Under the pieces are notes generated by a model. The model saw only the letters and a program-made list of their open reading frames with translations. It had not been told where the DNA came from and did not search any database. A stretch of 64,000 bases of DNA from Marinilabiliales bacterium (GTDB taxonomy: Bacteria > Bacteroidota > Bacteroidia > Bacteroidales > SZUA-534): NCBI GenBank assembly GCA_003512955.1, contig DOTG01000026.1:532032-596031 (forward strand), in the 5' to 3' direction. Position numbers and translations under genes: made by a program. Positions 18,818 through 27,785 of the stretch are shown piece by piece (the first letter of the stretch is position 1; the number at the start of each line of letters is the position of its first letter).

Positions 18818-19951
18818 ATGAAAACGCTAATTTTAATAACCGTGTTAAGTTTCATCCTCCTTAACTTGTCAGCAGCAAATTATACTACTGCAGGAACCGG
18901 TGGTCAATGGAACTTAAATGCAACATGGGGAGTAGCTAGTTTTCCTGATGATGCAACTGATAATGCGACACTTAACAACAATGATAGCGTGTGGTTACCT
19001 GCTGGGGTAACAATTAGAGTTAGTTTAATAACATTCAACAATAACAGCAAATTATTTATTCCGGAAACATCAGAGCTCATTGTTGACAGTATTGCTGTTT
19101 TAAACAATGCTGATTTCTATGTAGATGGCACTCTTACATTATACGGGGGTATCAACATGAGAAATAACAGCACCTTAGATATTTCATTAACTGGAGTTCT
19201 TGATATTGGGGGGGATTTTGTTGGAAGCAATGGAGTCAGCATCACAAACGATGGGGATTTGAATATTGCCGGAGATTTATACCTTGGAACTGGGGCCACA
19301 ATGACTGGAGCAGGTACCGTTTCTGCAGGTACTTATTCGGGTACAGGAACTGTTTTTGGTACCTCTATTGGCACCTTGTTAGATGGCGAAACATATTACG
19401 ATAATGGAGGAGCCACTCCACTACCTGTCGAGATTATTTCATTTAGTGTAGTCTCCCGTAAAAGTGCCATTAGTGTAAAATGGCAAACCGCTTCCGAAGA
19501 AAACAATGACTACTTTACCATTGAACGTTCGGCCGATGGCATAACCTTTGAAATTATTGCAACTGTAAAAGGAGCCGGAAATTCTAAAGAAGAACTATCA
19601 TATAGTTATAACGATAATAATCCATTAACCGGGACCTCATATTACCGCTTGAAACAAACCGACTACAATGGTGATTTCGAATACTTTAGTGTGGTTTCTG
19701 CCTCATTCATCCGTGAAGATTTCATTAACATAAGCCCAATGCCTGCTACCACCGAATTGACTGTTAATTTACTTGGCGAAATTGGTCAAGTTGACTTACA
19801 ACTGGTGAATATCAATGGGGCTATTGTAAAGTCGCTCAAAGGGTTGGAAAATTATACCACACTTGATATTTCGGAATTGCCTAAAGGAATGTATTTCCTA
19901 ACCATTTCAAGTGAAAATTCACGCATCGTTAAACAGATTATCCTACAATAA
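18818..19951 (+). CDS. Secreted beta-solenoid-like protein with T9SS type A sorting domain
   Basis: 377 residues from the ATG at 18818, chosen because it begins a normal signal peptide (MKTLILITVLSFILLNLSAA). Residues ~30-195 are Asn/Thr/Gly-rich with short repeats (NNNDSVWLPAG, NNADFYVDGTL, NNSTLDISLTG, NDGDLNIAGDL) that suggest a beta-helix. Then comes the domain often found before T9SS signals (PLPVEIISFSV…IERSADGITFE…SYYRLKQTDYNGD). The sorting domain occupies the last ~75 residues (INISPMPATTELTVNL … LPKGMYFLTISSENSRIVKQIIL). Probably surface-exposed; a binding or structural role is only an inference. A strong terminator follows. Confidence 0.85.
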   Translation: MKTLILITVLSFILLNLSAANYTTAGTGGQWNLNATWGVASFPDDATDNATLNNNDSVWLPAGVTIRVSLITFNNNSKLFIPETSELIVDSIAVLNNADFYVDGTLTLYGGINMRNNSTLDISLTGVLDIGGDFVGSNGVSITNDGDLNIAGDLYLGTGATMTGAGTVSAGTYSGTGTVFGTSIGTLLDGETYYDNGGATPLPVEIISFSVVSRKSAISVKWQTASEENNDYFTIERSADGITFEIIATVKGAGNSKEELSYSYNDNNPLTGTSYYRLKQTDYNGDFEYFSVVSASFIREDFINISPMPATTELTVNLLGEIGQVDLQLVNINGAIVKSLKGLENYTTLDISELPKGMYFLTISSENSRIVKQIILQ

Positions 19952-19960
19952 TATGGTATT

Positions 19961-19997
19961 AAAAAATGGGCTCCCAGAACTGAGAGCCCATTTTTTA
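19961..19997. terminator. Bidirectional terminator between the T9SS cargo gene and purine nucleoside phosphorylase
   Basis: AAAAAATGGGCTC … GAGCCCATTTTTT, a perfect 13-bp stem with A-run and T-run on opposite sides, between convergent genes. Confidence 0.9.
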
Positions 19998-20018
19998 TTG
20001 GTTAAAAATCAAAAGGGT

Positions 20019-20834
20019 TTAAATCGACAGCATTAATTCTTTAATCAATAGGGTCATTTGTGGTTCCACTGAAACTGCCACGTTCTGAACTTCATCATGG
20101 GTAGTTCCCGAATTAGGATCAGCAGGCTTATCGGTGTTTGTGATTACCGACATTCCAAAACATTTAATCCCCATGTGGTGAGCCACAATTACCTCCGGCA
20201 CGGTACTCATTCCCGTTGCATCGGCTCCCCAAATACGGAACATTTTATATTCTGCGGGAGTTTCCAACGTGGGACCACTGCTTCCAATATATATCCCTTC
20301 TTGAAGGGAAATGTAATGTTTTTTAGCAATTTCTTTGGCTTTGGCAATCAGGTCGCGGCTATAGACGGCACTCATATCGGGGAAACGGGAGCCTAGTTGC
20401 TCTTCATTTCTCCCAATGAGCGGATTCACCGGAAAATGGTTGATGTGGTCTTTTATCAACATAATGTCGCCCACATTAAATTCCGGGTTCATTCCACCTG
20501 CTGCATTTGAAACAAAAAGGAATTTAATTCCCAGGAATTTCATCACCCTGATGGGAAACGTCACTTTGTCCATGGTGTATCCCTCATAATAATGGAAACG
20601 TCCCTGCATGGCTACCACCTTTTTGCAACCCAACGTGCCAAGAATCAGTTTGCCTTTATGTCCTTCCACGGTTGACACAGGAAACCCGGGGATGTTTTTG
20701 TATTCTATAATTTTGTCGGCTTCAATTTTCTCACCTAATCCGCCCAATCCGCTTCCTAAAACAATCCCTACCTCTGGTTTGTAGTTCAGCCCTTCTAAAA
20801 TGAATTCCGCTGTTTTTTTGTATGTTTCTATCAT
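20019..20834 (-). CDS. Purine-nucleoside phosphorylase (trimeric, inosine/guanosine type)
   Basis: 271 residues. It splits inosine, guanosine and their deoxy forms with phosphate. Evidence: GIVLGSGLGGLG (phosphate loop), GRFHYYEGY, SNAAGGMNPEF, GPTLETPAEYKMFR with the base-site Glu, and GMSVITN with the Asn that favours 6-oxopurines. Length fits the trimeric family. deoC at 24.5 kb would use the deoxyribose-1-phosphate product after isomerisation, but the two are not co-transcribed. Confidence 0.93.
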   Translation of the reverse strand: MIETYKKTAEFILEGLNYKPEVGIVLGSGLGGLGEKIEADKIIEYKNIPGFPVSTVEGHKGKLILGTLGCKKVVAMQGRFHYYEGYTMDKVTFPIRVMKFLGIKFLFVSNAAGGMNPEFNVGDIMLIKDHINHFPVNPLIGRNEEQLGSRFPDMSAVYSRDLIAKAKEIAKKHYISLQEGIYIGSSGPTLETPAEYKMFRIWGADATGMSTVPEVIVAHHMGIKCFGMSVITNTDKPADPNSGTTHDEVQNVAVSVEPQMTLLIKELMLSI

Positions 20835-20936
20835 AGTATTGAAATAATAATAAATAATTACTTAAATCTGTTTTTTTTGAAAAAAGCTTACTAAGGTATA
20901 AAATTTTAATAATTCGGCGGAATAAAAAACACAAAT

Positions 20937-20950
20937 TGTTCAAGTGAACA
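20937..20950. promoter_or_regulatory. Operator-like palindrome between divergent genes
   Basis: TGTTCA-AG-TGAACA, 6-bp perfect arms with a 2-base centre, in the gap between the purine nucleoside phosphorylase and the barrel protein. Too short to call a regulator. Confidence 0.25.
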
Positions 20951-21100
20951 GGATTTATTAATTTCTTAACTTTAGGGTTACACGTAAACCTATTTTTATA
21001 CGAACACCGGATTATTAAACGATGAGAGTTGAAAAACAAATTATTGGGTTATTTATCTCATCAATCGTAAAATTTGTTTTCATTAAAAAATCGAAATAAG

Positions 21101-21108
21101 TAGCTTTG
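21101..21108 (+). promoter_or_regulatory. Candidate -7 box (TAGCTTTG) of the barrel protein gene
   Basis: 8/8 TAnnTTTG match. A TTTG lies 24 bases upstream, a little far for the -33 element. ATG follows 14 bases later. Confidence 0.4.
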
Positions 21109-21122
21109 GCCATCAATTTTGT

Positions 21123-21842
21123 ATGATGACTAGATTTATTATAACTTTTCTTTTTTCGCAACTGGTAATATCACTTAGTGCGCAGTTTTCAGTAGGTGTA
21201 AGGTATGGATATGCAAATTGCGGCATTCATTTGGAAGCACAAGCTTTTGATTTGGAGTATTACCAGACCGATTTTTACTTACCCCAAGCCGGCTTGGTGG
21301 TGGCATTTAATAATAAGAGGAATGCAGGGCTGCAAATGGAGTTTATTTATGCCCAAAAAGGGTGGAAAGAGATAGACGACACTTTCCCGGAATTATATTT
21401 TAGCCGGACTATCAATTATTTAGAGATTCCCGTTTTCAGCCATTTTGAAATCGGACATGGCCCGATCCGTCCGGTAATACTCGTGGGCCCCTATGTTGCC
21501 TTCAAACTTAGCGAATCGGCCGATTCCAACAACTTTAACCATCCCAATGATTACGACCAGTATCACCAAGAGGTACGCAATATAAGCCTCGGGCTTAAAG
21601 CCGGGATAGGCTTGCGGTACAACATCAACAAGCGGATGGCCATTTTTGCCGAAGGAAGGTATGATATCCAGATTGCCGGCAGCGGTGATATTTTTGCAGA
21701 TCGCCCCAACGGGATACAGGCTTCGCGCCTAAAAGAAATCTCAGGGACTTTCGGCATTTTGTGGCACATTATTCCCCAAACGCCCCCAGAGGAAAAAAAA
21801 GGATATGTGCCAAAAGAAAACCTTTATGATTTGGAAGAATAA
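21123..21842 (+). CDS. PorT-family-like outer-membrane beta-barrel protein
   Basis: 239 residues with a signal peptide (MMTRFIITFLFSQLVISLSAQ). Repeated amphipathic strands with glycine/aromatic turns follow (FSVGVRYGYANCG, QAGLVVAFNN, LQMEFIYAQKGW, INYLEIPVF, RPVILVGPYVAFKL, ISLGLKAGIGLRYN, MAIFAEGRYD), giving about eight strands as in the porin/PorT-like outer-membrane family. 'LEIPV' followed by 'GPYVAF' is typical of these barrels. The last ~25 residues are a charged periplasmic tail. It could also be a generic OMP_b-brl protein rather than a true T9SS PorT. Kup converges on it from the other side. Confidence 0.72.
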   Translation: MMTRFIITFLFSQLVISLSAQFSVGVRYGYANCGIHLEAQAFDLEYYQTDFYLPQAGLVVAFNNKRNAGLQMEFIYAQKGWKEIDDTFPELYFSRTINYLEIPVFSHFEIGHGPIRPVILVGPYVAFKLSESADSNNFNHPNDYDQYHQEVRNISLGLKAGIGLRYNINKRMAIFAEGRYDIQIAGSGDIFADRPNGIQASRLKEISGTFGILWHIIPQTPPEEKKGYVPKENLYDLEE

Positions 21843-21872
21843 TGACGAACAGAGACTCCTCCAATTCCGTTT

Positions 21873-23831
21873 TTAAAAAGTCCTTTTCTGACGGATGATT
21901 TCCGGGATATTTGCTTTGCACGGAATGGTAAGCGGTATCCTTTCTATGGTAACGATACTTGAATCTAGTCCCCATGCATTCACATCGCTGATACCAAACC
22001 GTTTAAAGAAATAATAAAGTTTGATGATCATCTTCTCAAAATAAGGTAAATCCATCTGTTTCGAAGCCCTTCTATCAATTTGAACTATCCTAAAATCGGC
22101 AGCAATGTCATATTTCCGCAACGAGGGATAGGTGCTTTTCAAATCAATGATCCCTTCATTATTCAGATGAGTTAAAACCTGTTTAAAATAGTCGTTGATC
22201 CGGGGCTGCATTTTAAAACCCAAATAGAAATCGATGCGGATCACTTTCTTTGGAATCAGGGGCGTTACTTTGTATTCTAAGGTATAAGGATTATCAACAA
22301 TATCGACATGTATAAACCAATACACATCGGCCCGTTTGGGCTGGCGGTTAATAATGCTCTGGATGGCTTTGGCTTCAATATCTTTTCGGTTGTCGGCATG
22401 GGTGGTATATACCAAATGGCTTGAGAATTTCGGGATTGTTTTATCGACACTCAAATCGTTCATCACCGGTAAATATTTGTCAATTTTGTCGAAGGTAATA
22501 AAGCGGTTCCGTATTCTTCGCCCCTGAAACAATACAAACATGATGATTGATAATATAGATGCCACCAAGATGGTAAACCAACCGCCATGAGCAAATTTGT
22601 TCATGTTCGAAATCAAAAAGGCCCCCTCAATAATGAGGTAGCTTAACCCGAATATAGTGACAAACCAAAGGGGTTGATTTCTCAATCGCAGGTAGTATAT
22701 CATTAATAAAGTAGTCATTAACATGGTAATGGTTATAGAAAGCCCATAAGCCGCTTCCATGTTTGACGAGCTTTGAAATAAAAGGATAACAATAATACAT
22801 GAAACGTACAACAGCCAGTTGATGGCCGGAATATACATTTGCCCTTTGGCATGCGATGGGTATTTGATACGGATTTTTGGCCAAAAATTCAATGAAATAG
22901 CTTCACTTATCAAAGTATAGGAACCACTAATCATGGCTTGGCTGGCAATTACTGCTGCAACTGTAGCCAAGATGATCCCAAAAGGTAAGAACCAGATTGG
23001 CATAATGGCATAAAACGGGTTGGTGTCGGTTCCGATACTATCCAGATTTGAAATCACCCACGCCCCTTGGCCCAAATAATTAAGAATGAGCATGGTTTTT
23101 ACAAACCCCCAACTTACACGGATATTTTTTATGCCGCAATGTCCCAAATCGGCATATAAAGCCTCGGCCCCGGTGGTACACAGGAAAACTGCACCAAGCA
23201 GCAAAAAACCTTTGGGGTAATGAGCCAACAAATTATAAGCATAATAAGGGTTGATGGATTTAAAAACCATCGGGTAATTCAATAAATTAATAAAACCTAA
23301 GGTTCCCAGAGTAACGAACCAGATAAACATGATCGGGCCAAATGATTTTCCAATAAACGACGTGCCAAATTGTTGAATGAAAAAAAGGCCGGTAATAATA
23401 AAAATAGCAATGGTCAGTACCGGAAGTTCATGATTGATCAATTCCAAACCTTCTACAGCCGAAAGTACTGTAATAGAAGGTGTAATGATTCCATCGGCCA
23501 ATAAAGTACTCCCACCTACAATAGCAAAAATAAATAACCACCGTTTTTTACGCCGCAATAAGGCAAAAAGCGAAAAAATACCCCCTTCACCACGGTTATC
23601 TGCCTTTAAGGTGATAAGCACATATTTAACAGTTGTTTGAAGGGTCAAGGTCCAGATAATGCAGGAAAGGGCTCCTAAAATTAAATCTTCGGAGGCCATG
23701 CCGCCTGCCGATAATATCGCTTTTAGTACATACAATGGAGATGTTCCTATGTCGCCATAGATTATTCCCAATGAAACCACCACCCCTACCAAACTCAGAT
23801 TCTTGAACTTATTGGAAATATGACTTGCCAT
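21873..23831 (-). CDS. kup: Potassium uptake transporter Kup
   Basis: 652 residues from the ATG at 23831; the longer frame to 23894 would start with TTG and add a non-conserved leader. A KUP/HAK/KT transporter: the signature GVVVSLGIIYGDIGTSPLYVLKAI at the first helix, DNRGEGGIFSLFALLRR, GGSTLLADGIITPSITVLSAVEGL, and about 12 membrane helices to residue ~440. A cytoplasmic C-terminal domain follows. It probably takes up K+ with H+ at the inner membrane. It stands alone in its orientation. Confidence 0.93.
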   Translation of the reverse strand: MASHISNKFKNLSLVGVVVSLGIIYGDIGTSPLYVLKAILSAGGMASEDLILGALSCIIWTLTLQTTVKYVLITLKADNRGEGGIFSLFALLRRKKRWLFIFAIVGGSTLLADGIITPSITVLSAVEGLELINHELPVLTIAIFIITGLFFIQQFGTSFIGKSFGPIMFIWFVTLGTLGFINLLNYPMVFKSINPYYAYNLLAHYPKGFLLLGAVFLCTTGAEALYADLGHCGIKNIRVSWGFVKTMLILNYLGQGAWVISNLDSIGTDTNPFYAIMPIWFLPFGIILATVAAVIASQAMISGSYTLISEAISLNFWPKIRIKYPSHAKGQMYIPAINWLLYVSCIIVILLFQSSSNMEAAYGLSITITMLMTTLLMIYYLRLRNQPLWFVTIFGLSYLIIEGAFLISNMNKFAHGGWFTILVASILSIIMFVLFQGRRIRNRFITFDKIDKYLPVMNDLSVDKTIPKFSSHLVYTTHADNRKDIEAKAIQSIINRQPKRADVYWFIHVDIVDNPYTLEYKVTPLIPKKVIRIDFYLGFKMQPRINDYFKQVLTHLNNEGIIDLKSTYPSLRKYDIAADFRIVQIDRRASKQMDLPYFEKMIIKLYYFFKRFGISDVNAWGLDSSIVTIERIPLTIPCKANIPEIIRQKRTF

Positions 23832-23957
23832 ATTTTTTTGAATAAAACGCGGCAAAGTTAATGGGTTTCCTGTCAGATTATTCTCCAATGCCAAAATAAA
23901 TTTGTCCTCATTTCAAGTGATTTAGATCATTTTTTTTGATGAAGGCAAAATTCTGAA

Positions 23958-23986
23958 TTGAACACCATCAACAATTTGTAACTTTA
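23958..23986 (+). promoter_or_regulatory. Candidate promoter of the MazG-like gene
   Basis: TTG (23958-23960), 18-base spacer, TAACTTTA (7/8 to TAnnTTTG). It would place the transcript start at about the first ATG (23995), favouring the second ATG at 24007. Confidence 0.4.
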
Positions 23987-23994
23987 ACGCTTCA

Positions 23995-24342
23995 ATGAAT
24001 TTAACAATGATACAGCATTTAACCATTCAGGAAGCCCAGGAACAAGTCGATATTTGGATTCGGACCGTTGGGAAGCGCTATTTCAGTGAACTTACCAACA
24101 TGGCCATTTTAACCGAAGAAGTAGGCGAACTTGCCCGGATTATGGCACGTACCTACGGCGACCAATCGTTTAAAAAATCAGAGCTTGAGGTGAACCTAGC
24201 CGACGAAATGGCCGATGTGTTATGGGTGTTGATTTGCCTGGCCAACCAAACGGGAGTTGACCTAAACGAAGCTTTTGCAAAAAATATGGAAAAGAAAATC
24301 CTTCGCGATAAAGATCGGCATCAAAACAACCCGAAACTTTAG
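23995..24342 (+). CDS. MazG-like nucleotide pyrophosphohydrolase
   Basis: 115 residues. All-alpha NTP pyrophosphatase fold with the metal-binding EEVGE (from TEEVGELARI) and DEMAD (LADEMADVLWVL) motifs. These small enzymes hydrolyse non-canonical or excess (d)NTPs to NMP and pyrophosphate. The second ATG at 24007 (MIQHLTIQEA) may be the real start given the promoter position. Substrate not readable. No operon partner; deoC has its own -7 box. Confidence 0.85.
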   Translation: MNLTMIQHLTIQEAQEQVDIWIRTVGKRYFSELTNMAILTEEVGELARIMARTYGDQSFKKSELEVNLADEMADVLWVLICLANQTGVDLNEAFAKNMEKKILRDKDRHQNNPKL

Positions 24343-24350
24343 AAAAATAC

Positions 24351-24358
24351 TATTTTTG
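24351..24358 (+). promoter_or_regulatory. Candidate -7 box (TATTTTTG) of deoC
   Basis: 8/8 TAnnTTTG match, nearly 100 bases before the deoC ATG at 24457. No clear -33 TTG. Confidence 0.35.
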
Positions 24359-24456
24359 CACTTTAATACATGTAAAAAGAATAGAATAATAACATATTGC
24401 AGTTCTTTTTCCCGGCATTTTAGTTCATGTTCAGTAAAATATTAAAAACAACAATA

Positions 24457-25344
24457 ATGAAAACTTTGCTCCAAGAGTACCCCATCCCCTTTTCGTCCGA
24501 AGAGGTTTCAAAAAAAGTAAGAGAGGCCAAGCAATTGGCTGCAAAAGCATTTACGGCCGAAAACCTAAAACTGGCATTTAGCTTAATTGATTTAACCACT
24601 CTAAACTCGACGGATACTTTGGCTAAGGGAAGAAAGTTTGCTGAAAATGTGAATACCTTTTCTATCAAGTATCCTGGAATTCCCAGTGTGGCCGCTATCT
24701 GTGTCTATCCCCCTTTAGTTAAAGCTGTGGCAGAATCGTTACACGTAAAAGGTGTTGGAATTGCTTCGGTGGCTGCCGGATTCCCCTCATCGCAAACTTA
24801 CCTGAACGTTAAAATGATGGAATGCCAACAAGCCGTTGCCGATGGTGCCACCGATATTGACATTGTTATTTCTTTAGGAACATGGTTGGCTGGAGATTAT
24901 CAAACGGTGTACCACGAGGTAAAAACCATCAAAGAGGTCATCGGAAAAGCCCATTTGAAGGTGATTTTGGAAACCGGGGCCTTAGCAACAGTAGAACATA
25001 TCTGGAATGCCAGTATTGTTTCCATAGCAGCCGGAGCCGATTTTATTAAAACCTCTACCGGGAAAATAGAACCCGCGGCTACGCCTGAAGCCGTTTACAT
25101 CATGAGTGAAGCCATTGCCGCGTTTCAGAAGGAGACAGGAAAAAAAACCGCCATCAAGCCAGCAGGGGGAATGGTTACTTCACAGGACGCCCTTTTGTAC
25201 ATTTCGATTGTTAAGATGGTACTGGGCAACGATTGGATGAACCCACAACTATTCCGGTTGGGAGCCAGCCGATTGGCCAACAACCTAGTGAAAGACATCA
25301 TTAAACTGGAAACCGGAAATGAGGTAGAAGTGAATCATTTTTAA
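24457..25344 (+). CDS. deoC: Deoxyribose-phosphate aldolase
   Basis: 295 residues from the ATG at 24457; an earlier in-frame ATG at 24427 adds ten non-conserved residues. It cleaves 2-deoxyribose-5-phosphate to acetaldehyde and glyceraldehyde-3-phosphate. Evidence: LIDLTTLNSTDT, VAAICVYP, the GATDIDIVIS segment, the Schiff-base Lys in DFIKTSTGK, and the second active-site Lys in AIKPAGG. It closes the deoxynucleoside catabolic route with the purine nucleoside phosphorylase at 20 kb. Confidence 0.94.
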   Translation: MKTLLQEYPIPFSSEEVSKKVREAKQLAAKAFTAENLKLAFSLIDLTTLNSTDTLAKGRKFAENVNTFSIKYPGIPSVAAICVYPPLVKAVAESLHVKGVGIASVAAGFPSSQTYLNVKMMECQQAVADGATDIDIVISLGTWLAGDYQTVYHEVKTIKEVIGKAHLKVILETGALATVEHIWNASIVSIAAGADFIKTSTGKIEPAATPEAVYIMSEAIAAFQKETGKKTAIKPAGGMVTSQDALLYISIVKMVLGNDWMNPQLFRLGASRLANNLVKDIIKLETGNEVEVNHF

Positions 25345-25367
25345 TTGGTTCATTTAATAATTGCACC

Positions 25368-25396
25368 TTGGCAATTCGTAATTCTTTATAAATTTG
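25368..25396 (+). promoter_or_regulatory. Promoter of tyrS
   Basis: TTG (25368-25370), 18-base spacer, TAAATTTG (25389-25396). Both Bacteroidota elements match, and the ATG follows 31 bases later. Confidence 0.6.
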
Positions 25397-25427
25397 CCCT
25401 CCTGTAAATGAATTATATAACTGCAAC

Positions 25428-26720
25428 ATGAATTTTATTGAAGATTTGAAATGGCGTGGAATGCTCCACGACATGATGCCCGGAACCGAAGAACAGCTTA
25501 CAAAAGAGATGACCCTGGCTTACGTGGGTTTTGACCCAACCGCCGATTCGCTGCATATTGGCAGCATGGCTCCCATCATTTTATTGATGCGTTACCAACG
25601 TGCCGGACACAAACCCATAGCACTTGTAGGCGGTGCTACCGGAATGATTGGCGACCCTTCGGGCAAATCGCAGGAACGTAATCTGTTGAATGAAGAAACC
25701 CTGCATAAAAATCTGGAGGGAATCAAAAAACAGCTTTCCAAATTTATCGATTTCGATTCCGATGCGCCCAACAAAGCACTGATGGTAAACAATTACGACT
25801 GGATGAAAGAACAGACTTTTTTGTCATTCATCCGCGATATTGGCAAACACATTACCGTAAATTACATGATGTCGAAAGATTCTGTAAAGAAACGGTTGAG
25901 TGCCGAGTCAAAAACCGGGATGTCGTTCACCGAGTTTACCTACCAGTTGGTCCAGGGATACGATTTTTATTGGTTGTATGAGAATTTGGGATGCAAACTC
26001 CAGATGGGCGGCAGCGACCAATGGGGAAACATTACCACCGGAACGGAATTGATCCGCCGTAAATCGGGTGGCGAAGCTTTTGCCTTAACCATCCCTTTGA
26101 TTACCAAAGCCGATGGCGGTAAATTCGGAAAAACCGAGTCGGGAAATGTGTGGCTCGATCCGGATAAAACATCACCTTACAGCTTTTATCAGTTCTGGTT
26201 GAACACCAGCGACGAAGACGCTGAAAAGTATATCAAGATATTTACCTTTTTAGATAAAGCAGAAATAGAGTTATTGATTATCAAGCACCGTGAGAATCCC
26301 GGAATGCGGGAATTGCAAAAGGTGCTTGCCCGCGAAATTACGGTGATGGTGCATTCTGAGGCCGATTACAAAGCAGCAGTGGAAGCTTCCGAAATTTTAT
26401 TTGGCAAAGCCACCAGCGAGGCACTGACCAAACTGGACGAACGTACTTTTTTGGCAGTTTTTGAAGGTGTCCCTACGTTTGATATTCAAAAATTGGAACT
26501 TGAAAAAGGCATTAATATTCTCGATTTGTTGACCGACAAAGCCCCTGTATTCCCATCGAAAGGTGAATTGCGTAGGATGTTGAGCGGCGGCGGAATGGCC
26601 ATTAACAAAGAAAAAGTGGATAGTGCCGAACTGACTATAAACCAAAGCCAGCTCATAAATAGCAAGTACATCTTGATTCAAAAAGGGAAAAAGAATTATT
26701 ATTTGTTGATTGCTAAATAA
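25428..26720 (+). CDS. tyrS: Tyrosyl-tRNA synthetase
   Basis: 430 residues, the normal length of bacterial TyrRS. Class I signatures: HIGS (residues 43-46) and the KMSKS-equivalent KFGKTESG near residue 235. Also visible are the tyrosine pocket (YVGFDPTAD, QGYDFYWLY) and GGSDQWGNI. The C-terminal S4-like RNA-binding domain (LRRMLSGGGMAINKEKV) is intact. It has its own promoter. The Nudix gene starts 40 bases after its stop and may be read through. Confidence 0.96.
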   Translation: MNFIEDLKWRGMLHDMMPGTEEQLTKEMTLAYVGFDPTADSLHIGSMAPIILLMRYQRAGHKPIALVGGATGMIGDPSGKSQERNLLNEETLHKNLEGIKKQLSKFIDFDSDAPNKALMVNNYDWMKEQTFLSFIRDIGKHITVNYMMSKDSVKKRLSAESKTGMSFTEFTYQLVQGYDFYWLYENLGCKLQMGGSDQWGNITTGTELIRRKSGGEAFALTIPLITKADGGKFGKTESGNVWLDPDKTSPYSFYQFWLNTSDEDAEKYIKIFTFLDKAEIELLIIKHRENPGMRELQKVLAREITVMVHSEADYKAAVEASEILFGKATSEALTKLDERTFLAVFEGVPTFDIQKLELEKGINILDLLTDKAPVFPSKGELRRMLSGGGMAINKEKVDSAELTINQSQLINSKYILIQKGKKNYYLLIAK

Positions 26721-26760
26721 AAAATCCTCTTTTTTGGGCACCCTTTTTATTTCCTATAGT

Positions 26761-27408
26761 ATGGAACTCAACAACATCAATGAAATAGCCGAGGCTCTCC
26801 AAAAATTATTGGCTGGACAAAAACCGGGTCAGTCGGCTCATGAAAAGATGATTCCCAAAGGACGGTTATTGGTTCCCAATTCGCCCATTCCTGCCCGCCA
26901 AAGTGCGGTGATGCTGTTACTTTATCCCAAAAACGGACAAATTTATTTTCCGCTTATCCGCCGACCTGTTTACGACGGAATGCACAGCGGACAAATGGCA
27001 TTCCCCGGTGGAAAACACGAATCGGGCGATGCTAACCTGATACAAACTGCCATCCGCGAATGCTGCGAGGAGGTTGGGGTTTGCCTTAACAAACTGGAGA
27101 TTCTTGGAACACTTACGGAAATTTACATTCAGGTGACCCACTACCAGGTGTTGCCAGTAGTTGGAATCCTACAAGAAGCACCAACTTTCAAGTTGGACAC
27201 CAACGAAGTGGATGCTGTTTTTGAAATCCCATTGATTGAAATACTCAATCCCCAATTGAAAAAAACAGAAAATTGGAACCTGCGTGGCACCCAAGTGGAT
27301 GTTCCTTTTTACCTGCTCGGCAATCAAAAAGTATGGGGCGCCACGGCCATGATTCTTGGCGAGTTTGAAGAGGTGTTGAAAACAGAAGAAAGCAAAAAAA
27401 TGGAATAA
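26761..27408 (+). CDS. Nudix hydrolase, CoA pyrophosphatase-like
   Basis: 215 residues from the ATG at 26761; an upstream in-frame start at 26710 overlaps tyrS. The Nudix box is GGKHESGD…AIRECCEEVGV, with the REXXEE core as RECCEE. It is preceded by HSGQMAFPGGK, the pattern of the CoA/acyl-CoA pyrophosphatase branch. It would hydrolyse CoA or related nucleoside diphosphate derivatives. The CoA assignment is by pattern only; other Nudix substrates are possible. Confidence 0.85.
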   Translation: MELNNINEIAEALQKLLAGQKPGQSAHEKMIPKGRLLVPNSPIPARQSAVMLLLYPKNGQIYFPLIRRPVYDGMHSGQMAFPGGKHESGDANLIQTAIRECCEEVGVCLNKLEILGTLTEIYIQVTHYQVLPVVGILQEAPTFKLDTNEVDAVFEIPLIEILNPQLKKTENWNLRGTQVDVPFYLLGNQKVWGATAMILGEFEEVLKTEESKKME

Positions 27409-27490
27409 ACCCTACCATTGTAAATTTTGACTTATAATGAATAAATTACTGCTAATACCTCGCTCTAAAGCAGTTAAACCACCAAAATTT

Positions 27491-27660
27491 GCACTCACGC
27501 AATTAACACCAACAATCAATATTTTATCTGTTTGTTTTTATTGTGACACCCCCCTGAGGGTTCAAAACCTCCGTAATATTAATAATTGGGACCTTGCTGG
27601 GTTTAATTTTTAATCAACCTATTGCAACTCGGAAAGTTTGGGACAACCAAATCTAACGTT
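27491..27660 (+). repeat. MITE-like element, copy B (diverged long form)
   Basis: It shares CAATCAATATTTTATCTG (from 27515) and a following TTGTGA with copies A and C. It then shares a weak hairpin (GAGGGTTCAAAACCTCC), GGGTTTAA and AATCA.CC.ATTGC with copy C, and ends near AACGTT. The ends are ragged, so boundaries are approximate. Same orientation as copy C. Confidence 0.6.
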
Positions 27661-27722
27661 TACGTCTAAAACCAACATAAAAATCAACCATTTGCTGTTC
27701 AGCGGATTTCGATTGCGAATGC

Positions 27723-27753
27723 TTGCATTTTAAATTTAAGTTATCTATATTCG
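27723..27753 (+). promoter_or_regulatory. Candidate promoter of the 240-aa gene
   Basis: TTG (27723-27725), 20-base spacer, TATATTCG (7/8 to TAnnTTTG); ATG 32 bases later. Confidence 0.45.
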
Positions 27754-27785
27754 TGCTTTATTAACAAATTGTTGATAACTAAGCT

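Larger units (their letters stand above)
27409..27785. other. Intergenic stretch holding MITE-like copy B and a promoter
   Basis: 377 bases. Copy B of the repeat family occupies about 27491-27660 (see that entry) and a candidate promoter lies at 27723-27753. Nothing coding. Confidence 0.6.
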